Below are positions 13,001 to 25,000 of a DNA stretch of 64,000 nt, in pieces (the stretch's first letter is position 1; the number at the start of each line of letters is the position of its first letter). The translations under genes and the position numbers were made by a program. The notes beneath the pieces are model-generated. The model saw nothing but the letters and a program-made list of their open reading frames with translations. It was not told the DNA's origin and did not search any database. Source of the DNA: Rhea pennata (Eukaryota > Chordata > Aves > Rheiformes > Rheidae); NCBI RefSeq assembly GCF_028389875.1, contig NC_084677.1, positions 9,342,017 to 9,406,016 on the forward strand. Direction: 5' to 3'.

Positions 13001-16000
13001 AAACATAAAGAGCCTTGACCAAAGCAAGGCTACAGCATTCCTGTAATGCAAGCATCTTTCTGTGCAAAACTTGTCAGAAGAACACAACCTACAGCTCATT
13101 CTAAAATAGAAGCAACCTATATAGTTGCCTTTTATTACTTCGCACTCTCCATTCTTTTTAATGACTTTTAACACAGATCCGAAATAGCAGCTCAGTTTTT
13201 ACTGTGGTTTTTAAGATGTTAGGAATTCAGTCAGGAAGTCTAAATCTCTTCCCTGCATGACCAATGAGCCACTTATGAATTTTATATTCAAAACTTCAGA
13301 GTACCAGATCTATGAAGACAGTGCAAGCGATGTTACAATCTTTTTAGGGGAAATATGCAATACTTCATTTTAACAAGGTTTAAAAGTAATGTTTGGATAG
13401 CTTTCCCTTCCTGCTCATTTAAAGCTAGACCACAAACATGCTCCTTAGTATGCAAACAAGGACTATCCAAAAGACAGATTTAATAAAGATATTTTAGCCT
13501 TTACCTTGCCATGTCTTGAGAAAATTTCTTGTAAAGTTTGCTGCAACTCTTTTCTGGATAATCTGTAATCTATATTGCTGATTTGAACATCTACACCATT
13601 TGCAAAAGGATCTGGACAGTCGGTACCACTGGTATGATTTATTACATTAAACGTGAGTGGAGATGATCTATTTGAGAGGTTTGGAGACATACTCCTGGTT
13701 AAAAAAAATATATATATAAACTAAAATAGTTATTACAGAACTCTGATATATATATATGTCAAAACAAGATATAGGCTAAACACATCAAGTCCACAGACAG
13801 AACATTTAAAGTATTCTCCTGGTGTGCGTATACACACACACACACACACGTACAAAACTTTCAAACAACATTTTATCACATAAGTAAAACATGAGAACAA
13901 GACAAGTCTTCCCCATAAGAGAAAAGGAAGTCATTCATAACACTGTTTCAAAGTGGCTCAATTTAATTAGTAGAAGACTGTCAAATTTATATATTGCTAA
14001 CATATTGAAAAAGTCTAATTCGAATGATTTTAATACTTGGTAAGGAGCAGATATTTGTATTCTTAGAGGGAACTTCTCCAAGCTCACTAAATTCTCTTGG
14101 CCGGGGGCGGGGGGGGGGGGGGGGGGGAACAGAGATGGGGAGGGAAAAAAAATGCACTGAATTTGAGAAACAAGGGTCTATAAAACCTCTGAAGATTCTT
14201 ATAAGCTTTATAAAGACAGTATGTAGAAAAAACAATTGACACAAAATAAGTTCCTGTTTAAAAGGCAATCACTTCATCTTATTTCATTCATATCCACCCT
14301 CAGCTAGCCATTATACAGCACTAGCTTGCTTTTCTCATCAGATGAATCATAGTATATTACAATAATGTTTTTAGTTTATGCCAATCCATTTGCAAATGTC
14401 AAGAAGCAATGTATATACTGTAAGTAGGCTAGCACTGGCCAGTCTCACTCCACCTCCCGAATATGACATAGATACTTACCGAGATGACCAGCAACTCTGA
14501 GACACGAGTAAAGGACTGAGTTGTCTTGAAGCTGTCAACTTACTGAAAGCAGAGGGATAGCTGACCTGAAATACAGTTTCATCTTTATCTTTTTTATCTA
14601 CAGGGGAATTGGTAATACTCCTGGAAGCAGAGGTCTCTTTTCTATTTATAAATATATGTAAAAAAAAAAAGAAAACAAATTATTTTGCAGCATTAACATA
14701 TTAAAGTAGCAGCCAACATTAAGGTCTTTATTTCTAAACATACTTCTGACTACTTTTGTAGGTTGATTCTCCTGTTCCAATTTTTTTGGTTGCCAGAGAG
14801 ACAGGAACCACTGCATTAGAGTTACTCTGAGGCGAAGGAATTTGTTCTCTCAAGTGGTCTTGCTGGTTTTCAGTATTTCTACTGATAGTCTTTGATTCAA
14901 GGCGGCACAGCTCCTACATGAAAAGGAAGTCATTGCAAAAGAATGAGACATTTCCTGGCCAGTGGCTTTCTTTCAGTTACAAGCCTAGCTAACAGAAAAC
15001 TTTTTAATTACATTTTCATTAGCATTTTAGAACCATGAATACTTGATTGCGCATGTGTGTGTCTGTGACAGAAATAAACAGTCAGGGTTGAAATGCATAT
15101 CGTTGCTACGCCATGTAGAATTACCCTAGGTACCTCTGCAAGTAACAGATGCATATTCTTGACGCATATCCAATGCTGATAAAGTCAGAAGTGGCCTGAT
15201 ATACAAGACTCAGTAAATAGCAACGATATTTCCAAACTGAGAACTGAGCACAACCGCCCTTAAACTCACTACCTGCTTTCAAAAGGGATGAATATTGCTC
15301 TCACTCTGGAAAGTCACTACTGAAGTGGCACATTAAATAGGTTTTACAAGTTAAAAATAAAGTTGTAACACAAGTAACTCTTGAAAAATGAAGAAAAGCA
15401 GGAATACAAAGGAGAAAAATACCTGTAAACTTTTAACATTTGTAGGTTTGACAATAGATCCATGCATCTGTAACCCTCTCCCAGCAGGGCTTTTGGTACT
15501 GGAAGACTGATCATTTGATTCTTTGCTGAGGAGGCACAACTTTGTGTTCTTGTTAACTTTTTTGGGAGACTTCACCTTCTCAGCTCCAAAGCTTGAGGTT
15601 TTTGTTTCACTAATTTCTTTGTTTTTGGGAGTAAAAGATACTACAATCCTGTTGCCAAACACGTCTTCATTTTCCATTCGCTTCCGAGCCCGCTCAGCAC
15701 TTTCTTGATTTAAAAAACGAAGAATTGCACTGCTTCCAGAAATACTCAGTACTTTTCCTCCACAGTTGTCTGACAAACGCCTGAGTCTGTTACTGACACT
15801 TTTACTATCTCTGTTTGTTGGCAGATTGTAAACATATAACAGTGTATGGCATGCCTGTTTAAAGAGAATGAAAGATTTCATTCATATCACAGTACTCAAG
15901 TAGTGTTCAAGAACAATATTTACTTGGATTTTGGTGACATGTTCCAAAATTAGTATCTTTTTTCCCAACATTCAATTCAGTTGGAAAAAATCCAACAGCA

Positions 16001-19000
16001 AGGTAGTCCTTAAACTACTCAAGAATTCTGTATACTCTAAAAAAAATGTGTGTGAACACATTGTTAAAGAGTTCTTTCAAAGAAAAGGCCTTGAGTGCTA
16101 TGCAAAAACAAAAGAGCAGATCTAGAGAGGATCAGGGAAAAAAAATCCAGTGGACAGTCAAACTACTCAGAAACAGATTATTTTTAACATTAGGAAAGCA
16201 CTGCAAAATCGCCTTTGTACACTGATAGGTTCTCACTCTTCTATTTCTCTGTGAAAGAAAAGCATGTAAGTTATATTATCTGATAAAATACTAAGTGATA
16301 AGAATGTGACCTTACTACCTACTCTTAATTATTTTGTTCTTTTATTATTTTATTCATTCGATCTTAAGATAGAAAGTACAAATTGACTCAGTAATCTCTG
16401 AAAGACACACTAGTCAAGTTTGTGGACGACATTACGCCTCAGCCTCAAGAGGCATGGCTACTATACTAGAAAAGCATAATTGTAGCCTCCTTTCCACCTA
16501 AATTAGAAAAAAGGGGGGTAAGGGGGGGTCTGACACATTGACATGTTTGTTGCACAAGAAATAAAAATCTTACTGGCATTTTCAGTGGTAACCTTGGTGG
16601 CAAGTCTGAAATAAATTCTTCAAAACAGATAAGCTCGTGAGCATGATGTAAGAGTGCTTCTGAAGCTTGGTTTTTATGTACCAAAATTATCCGAAAACCA
16701 TGTCGATGTCTCAAGTCACTGAGTTCCAATGCAAAGTTTACATCCGCTGGGGGGAAGGGAAAAAAATAAATATACAAGAAAACATATGCAAAAAGAATTT
16801 CTTTTTTTTTTTTTTTGAGAAACCAGATTAAACAAGCAAAACTCCAGACCTCTTTTGACAGGCTCTATTTATCACTTAAAAGTTTCCATGAGTGAGCACT
16901 AACAGTCACAAGCTTTCTCAACAGCTATAGCTTAAGTCAGCAGTTATTAGCATTCAATCTCATATGCAAGGGCTTCCTTTTTAATACCAACTTCCAGCAA
17001 AATATTGGAAAGGCATTAGACTGGTATTTTATATATTTGTAACAAACATTTATTTAGTTTAAAACAGATTATAACCTTAGGGAGAAGCCCAAGACAATAC
17101 ACACCACTTAAATAGTTCAGTGGCTTGCATTTTTAACTGTATAGTATGCTATTAAAAAAAAAAAAAAAAAAAAAAAAGGAAGTGTTCCTCAAAGCATACC
17201 GGAAGGTTGCCATAAGGAAGACTGAATGAGTTTTACTTCACTAGGTTCCTGCTGAAGCTTTCTAACATTAGACAGGTTCTATACGCATACCTAATATCAC
17301 TCAGCAGGACACATCAATGTTAACTGTCATCAATGTCAAGTTCCAATGTCAATTTAACAAAATAGGTCTGTCAACTTATAGTCTCTACTGTATCCTTGCT
17401 AATACTGAAATCATTAACAATGGAGATTAGCTTTGCAGAGGAGGACCTGGGGGTCCTAATGAATAAGCTGAACATGGGCCAGCAATATGTCCGCATGGCA
17501 AAGGTGGCCAACAATATCTTGGGCTGCATTAGAAAAAGAATTGCCAGCAGGTTGAGGGAGGTGATCCCTTCTCTTTACTCAGCACAGGTGAGGTCACATC
17601 TGGAGTGCTGTGTCCAGTGCTGGCAATCCCCAGCACCCAAAAAAAAAAAAAAAAAAAAAAAAAACCAAAAACAAAAACAAAACAAAAAAAACACACAATA
17701 GACATACTGGAGTGAATCCCATGAAGGGCATGAAGATTAACAAGGGCTTGTAGCATCTGATATACCAGAAAAGGTTGAGAGTGCTGCAATTGTTTAGCCT
17801 GGGAAGGTTCAGAGTAGAACCTTATCAATGTGTACAAATATCTGATGGGAGGGTGTCAAGAAAATTGGGTCAGACTTCTCAGTCATGCACAGTGACAAGA
17901 CAAGCAGCAATGGGCACAAATTGAAACACAGGAAATTCCACTTGAATGGAAAACACTTCTTTACTATCTGGGTGGCTGAACACTGAAGCAGGCTGCCCAG
18001 AGAGGTTGCAGTCTCCACCCTTGGAGATATTAAAACTCAACTGGACATGGTCCTGTGCAACCCTGCTTGAGCAGGAGGGTTGGGCCAGGCAGGCTCTGAA
18101 GGTCCCTTACAACCAGAACTGTTCTTTGAATTCTGTAATTCTTAAGCAATTAAAGCTAGTTCTATACACAACCCTTGAAAAACATAATACTCTGCCAGAT
18201 AAAGCAGCATTATTGAAGAGAGGAACAGAACTCTCTAAACAAATGGCTTGAACACTTACTTGACACAAGAACCACAGTGGCAGGTGCAGTGTGGGTATCA
18301 GCAAATCTCCGAAGACTCTGTCTGAGCTTATCATCGGCAGCATTCTTTGCAGTAGCATTGATATGTGCAACAGTTACCTGTGGAAAAACCAAGATGCTCT
18401 AAAGGAAAGCTTGAATATGAACTATACTAGCTTGAATCTAATTTCAAAAATTAACAAAAGTAGAAGCCACAGGAGTGAGCTTGTATTAAGATAAATGAAT
18501 GCACACATTTGCAATGAATCTGAATGTACATGTCCCAAACTACTCTGGTGAGTAATGACCTTCAACTCTAGATGTTCAGCAACGTGTTAAGTGACAACCT
18601 ATGCTGTTCTGCATTACTTAAAAATCAGTTTATGCCATGTATTCTCTACAAGTGTATAATGCCTCTACTATTAAAACATTGCACAAGTCTTCATTTAAAA
18701 TAGAATAGTAACAAACAAATCCAGTACTTGCTATCAAATCATTTTACTTCATATAGGTTGATTGTTTGTCTACTTAGTAATTGATTAGCAAGTATCTTAT
18801 AACCTCAGACTGAAACCATTCAATAAAGAACTTAGTATCAGATCTTCAACATAAGGGTCAGGAGGAGAATTCCTAACTTAGAATATCAAGAAATAGAGGT
18901 ACAACTGAAAATAGAATGTTAGAGTAAAGGTGTCCCAATCAATACCTGTAACTTGAGGAAAAAAACAAAGAAAAAAAACCAAAAAACAAAAAAAACAACA

Positions 19001-22000
19001 CTTACTCAAACACCCAATTTGCCCTCACTAATCAGTGTAGAATTCACTAACAAATGTTAACCCCTTCTCACCCCCTCCCCCCAAAAAAAAAACCCACTCA
19101 CAAACACACACACCTGGCCTTAAAGTCCCCTTAGGTTAATGATTTTGTAATGAATTTGAAGGATAACACCAGAAATATCTCACCTCTTGTTACAGAATGA
19201 AATCAAAATCATTTGTAAAAATAAAGATAAAATAATAATCTACATATACAGAACATAGTTTCAGTTTTAAGAAGTAACATCAGCAAATAATGATCTCCAG
19301 CATTAAAAAGCAAAACCCAAGCCTACTTAAACCATAAACTAGATTCACACAAAAAAACCCACACAGAAAAACTGCACAGAAGTTAACACACATACACACA
19401 CAAACATCTTTAGTGAACAGGAATCACTACTGTTATTACCTTTAATAGCGCACAAATATTTTCAAGTAAGAACACTTTAAGCAGATGCTGTTTTCATACC
19501 TGACAGTTGTTCAGCTCCTGAATAACTTCTTTATTCTCTTTACTAATGTCACACACACAGATGAATTCTGCCTCTCTGTGACCTTTAAAAAACTTTTCAC
19601 GAATTCTCTGCACAACTGCAATAGCTGAGCGGCCAGTGGGAACTGAACAATTTTCAATATCCCAGAAGACTCCAATGGGGGGCAAATTTTCCAGAACTTG
19701 GCCCGTTATTGCCACTTCCGGAGACCCTGTGTAGGTTTAACAACACAGCTCACAGTTTAATCCCAAAATATTAAGTACATTAAATTTTGCATACTACAGA
19801 CATTTTCACAAAAGAGATGGAAGGTGGGAATCTTCATGTGTTAGAGAAGAACAGGCCTGTGAATGCAAATTTAGTTGTATTTTCTTAGAGAATCTATAAA
19901 ACAATCAGGTATTTTCAAATTTGTTCCTTAAAGGAAACACTTAATATCTCAAATCAATCTTAAGCATTTAAGAACTTTTAAGTCAGGATGAAGAGACAAG
20001 ACAACTTTCGTTTTATTTTGAAACTATCAAAGAATCAAGTAAGGTATTTTAAAAATGTATTATTGAATCTTGAAGTGTCATTAGCCATAAAATGTCTGAA
20101 TTGTGTTATACCATCAAATTCCGTGGGTTCTGAAGCAGTAACAGAAACAAAGCACGAGAGTCGTTAACTGAACGTTGTGTATTAGATAAAGCATTGAACT
20201 AAAACCGAATGAGATTACCAGTATGGTGCAAATGATTTTATATACATATATATATACATATATACACATATATACATACATATATATATATATATATAAA
20301 AATAAAAGGTAGCATGGAACAAATGCATGAGTATCATACAATTCAAAAGAGTCAGGCTAGAAGTTTTTGCTATTACATGGTGGGAAACACAAAGTTTTTG
20401 GTCTTTCAAAGTTATATACACATGCTGAATCAATAATGTAAACTCATTGCATCCTGCTGCAAGACTGGAAAAGAAATACATCAACAAATGATGTAGAATC
20501 CTCTCAAGTCAGAAACAATCATGAAGTTAGCTGAGAACATAGAATTAAGCAAGCCAGATAATCATCATTTTTTTTTTGTTTGGTACTGTTGTCTATTTAT
20601 TCTTCTACAGATTCTATAGGTTCATTAGAATTGAATTTTGTAAGAGTGCTTAAGTGGGATGTGGCATCTTAAAAACATAAGTGGCTTAAGTCTTACAATA
20701 AGAAAGTAAAACTATCAAGTTTCTCATTTTTCTACCCTCCTCAGGAACAAAGGGAAGCACAACTTGTAACTTGCCATCTAGAGTTTCAAGCTGCTAACCA
20801 AAATGTTATCAGAGATCAAAACTATTTCTCAAAAATACTTCAAATAATCTTTTTTAATGGAATACAAATTTGGCAATGCTTTAATTACTAAAAAATCATA
20901 GCTAGGATAAAAGTATAGAAAGATCATTAAAGCAACTTCATACAATATTTTCTATTCAAGAACACTAAAAAAACCCCACAACCATAAATACTACAGCTTT
21001 ATTGCACTGAAGTGAGACCAGACACTATCAGGTTTAAAAAAAATCTTCTTGAAAGATGGCTGAAGATAATTTCCGTATACTTCACTAGAACAAAGCAGTT
21101 TGCAAATTTTTAAATTCCTTTTTCTAGTTCTCAACTGCGTAGAAACATAATCAAAATTCTAAGCTACAAAAAATTAACTAGACATATTTCTACTGTTTAG
21201 TCTTTTTGGCATTACAGAAGTTTCCAGAGTGTAATACAGAGAGTAGAGTTTAAGAGAACTTTCATATTCAACATTAAAGGAGTGCATCCACTAAGTGCAA
21301 TTTTCAAATAAATATGGTTTACCATATTTCTGTGGTGATTTGCCAAGGCTGCTTGCCAGTAACAAATTCTTCTCATTTCCTGTTCCTTTGGTTCCACAGC
21401 CATTGCATATTGGGATAGAAACAGGTGCAGTCTGTGCACTTGGAGGAGGAATATTTGGCCAGATTTTAGCAGCATCAACTAGGTTATTTCTGGTTGGCTG
21501 TTGGGACAGTTTTTCAAAACATGTTCATTTAATATACAGTATAAACACATACTATCTGGGCTAGAAATATTCACTGTAAACCAATCTCCTGCTCCCTCAT
21601 AAAGCTGAATTCAAATGTACACTATCAAGCTAATTCACAGCAGTATCACTGCATGAATCACGCTTCTATCCCAGAGTCTCTTCCCTAGCATACTTAGCTC
21701 TACGTTTCCAAATGCAAGGGAGGATTCTGGATATTTAACTCTGCACATCAAGATGCACAGTATTCACAAAGTACTAACATCTGTTCTTTAAAAAGAATAC
21801 ATCACTTGGCCTGTGAAAGCATCACAATCAGAGTACAAAGTTGAATCATCTCCTTTCTCCCTCCCCCCAATAATGGTTATACTTCCAAATACAGTAACCT
21901 TACTATTTAATTTATTGAAATGAATGTCTTTTATACTGGAAGTTCAGGTTTGAAAGTTAAATTTAAATACTCAGCTTTATAAGAGGTGTATTATTTTACT

Positions 22001-25000
22001 TCTGATTTCCTATTAAAATTCTATTTTCAATTAGTCTTGTAAGTCAAGCATACCTTGAAGTATAAATTACAATTGGGAAGACTGAACAAAACCAAACAAA
22101 CCAAAATAAAACCAAAATATCCTTGTAGCATCAGACATTGCACTTGAGTTACAAGAAAGATCTTTACTGATCAGCTGCCCATGGGTATACATTAGATGTT
22201 ATCTAACCTCTTCTCAGAGTCACTACTATGGTTGGAGCTATCAAGAGAAACTCCATTTCTCAAAACCAGTCAAAATTCTGAGTACATTACAGATCCCTTA
22301 TTAGCTAAACACTGCGATAGACTGTTTTGTCTTCCCACTGAACTGAATGTTACCTCAATGAAGAGGTCACCTTCAAATCAAAGGATATCCACTGCATTTC
22401 AGCTACCCACCACCAACCAGAAGGGCTCAAGCTGCAAGCCATCAAAGCCAGTGTTTTGCTCAAAAATTAACATTTACTACCATTAACATTTATTACCATT
22501 AGCCATATACCACACTTAACAAATGAGAAATGTGATGTGTACAAACCTTGCTCAAGCAGTCATTGCAGTAGTGAGAGCCCTTTAAACAAACTGAAGGTGC
22601 CATGTTTAGGTGCAAAGGGTTGGCGCACACATGTGATGCTAACTCCGGTTGTGCAATATGCTCATCCAAGTGGCCTGTAGCCCCACTTGTGAATTCAGAA
22701 CAAGGAAAATAGCCAGAAGATGTGCAGCTCTGAAGGGCTGGAAACTGATGTAGTTTGTGCACGTTACCATGACAGGACTGGAAATGGAGTTTTCCACAAC
22801 AGGGCAGATGTTGACAGGAAGATACACTGTTTTCTATACACATACCAGGGAACTCACTTGCAATGCCTGCCAAATTGCTTCTAGCTGGAGGGTTCTTCAG
22901 TGAAGATGCAGACTGATAAGCAAATCCTGACCCTACTTGACAAGTAATTGTCCCAGTGCTTTTGGAGTCTAATATTGTGCCAGGGTGAATCAAATTACCA
23001 CCACCACCACCACAATGCATTTGTGGAGTACAAGAAGAGTCAGAGCCATGAGCACAGCAGCTTACTTTCGGGCCAGGTGAAAGCTGTATTTGCTGTTGCT
23101 GAAGAGGATGAACATCAGGAAGCGGTACTGCTGGAAACAATTTAGAGCCAGCATTGTGAGAAGATGAAGCATCCTTCAATTCCACAGTAACCTTCTTGTT
23201 CTCCATGTAATCTTTCTGGAAAAAGAAGGCTCAAAGTTATGTTCAGGAACATTCATAAACCAACCATTTATAAGTACAGATATTTTTAAATAGTTACAAT
23301 TTTGACAGGATCTGAAGTTTTAAGAATTGTCAACTTCACCACTACTATTGCCTCACTGCCTAACAAGCAAAATATTAAAATAAATATGCCAGTTATATTG
23401 TGCCAATCTGAGGAACACTGTTACTGTAGAATTTTAGAAGCAACAGCTCCCCTCAAAAAACAAACAAAACCCCCACCCAACAACAATAAACTAGATAACA
23501 ATGGATCTATAAAAACAAAGTTGAGGAAGTATGGAGCAGTTAGCTAAGCCTTAGAGATACTCTGCAATGGTAAAGTAAAAAAAGAGTATATATATATTTT
23601 TTTTAAATGAGCGAATCCAGATAGGTAGAATGTAAAGTAAAAGATATCAAAGAGATACGGATGTAATCTTCTTTAGCTTTCAATAACGTCTCAAAAACAG
23701 TATTAAAAATTTAGAAGTAACAAAGTGAAAGACGAATTCTTCAAAAAAAGTAAAAATAGGATTAAAGAGATAAAGTAACAGAGGACAGAGCAGGCTAAAT
23801 TCTCACAATGATAATAAGAATTTATTACTTGCTACTTCTTAATCGGAATATATTCTGATTTAAGGTACCAAGCAAAACGCTAAAAGACAGAAAAAAGGCA
23901 TAAACTTATTCTTAAAAACAGTATATGTAAAAACTAGAGTGAGGTTATGAGAAACTCCAGAACAGTCAAGGTCAGCAGTGCAAAGCTGCATACAACTCAC
24001 TGCTCCAGAGTTTCAGACCAAAACTTTTATTTTCTGAACTAGATTTAACACAGCTCCTGCTACATAGTAATAAATAATTGATTACTCAAGTACAAAACAG
24101 TTGTTCTTTACCTGAGTCCACCTCTTATGAATAGAAGATGCACTAGGCCAATAACTACTCTGGAACTAGTTCAAGTTAAATTCCAGAACTGATGGTAACT
24201 CCCTTCCTAAACCCTAGGAAGAGAAGACCAATAAAGCAGGATGCCTGTTCACTTCTTTTCTCCATAACTTTCAATGAAAGCCAGATTGAGAATGTATGAA
24301 CGAAGAAAGTTACTTTATGGCTAGAGCTTGCTGGCTCAAGCAAGTCATCGTGTTGTACCATTTTTTTTAAATCCTGAACACTGTGCATTTTAAATATACA
24401 CAACAATATTCAATTACAGAACAGGAACATTTAAAGCAATGAAAATGAAGAATTAGACATTTTTGAAGAACAGCACGCCACAATTACCATAACTAATATA
24501 TACCTACTTCATGACATTATAATTTTGTCTCCAAGCTGTTATTAAAATCTGGAAGCATGAAGGATACTTCCCTACTCCACAGCAATAGCTTTAAAGAGCT
24601 TTCAAAAATGTATCTACACATTTTTTGAAGTGACTGTTCATATTATTCTGAACACACAGGTCAAGAGAGTAAAACCTCTCAAGCAGAGCAACTTATGTAC
24701 TTGCATCAAAATTGATGAGAGCTGAGATCATCACTAATGACCTTAAATTTCAAGGTGAACTTTGTGCTTTCCATGATAAGCACCTTCTCTCCCCCCCCCC
24801 GCCAACCAGCTATAGCACTGTAGTTAGCTGAACTGTTCTGTATCAGTATTTCAGCTATGCTTTTACTAAAAGCAGAGAATTACCGTATTTGCACTGCAAG
24901 GCAAAGTTTTTTCAGCAGCAGAAAAGCAATTAGAAAGTTTCCAGAGCCATGGCTTAGCATCGTTCTCTTCTCGCTGTAACCACCCAAAAGATCTATTGCA

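Noticed and set aside
12893-13174. 93-codon Cys-rich minus-strand ORF in a MARF1 intron
   Set aside because: Lies between exons 11 and 12, which join in phase without it; no homology recognised.
20114-20487. Tyr/Ile-rich ORFs of 75 and 90 codons on the minus strand
   Set aside because: Translation of the TA/TACA microsatellite.
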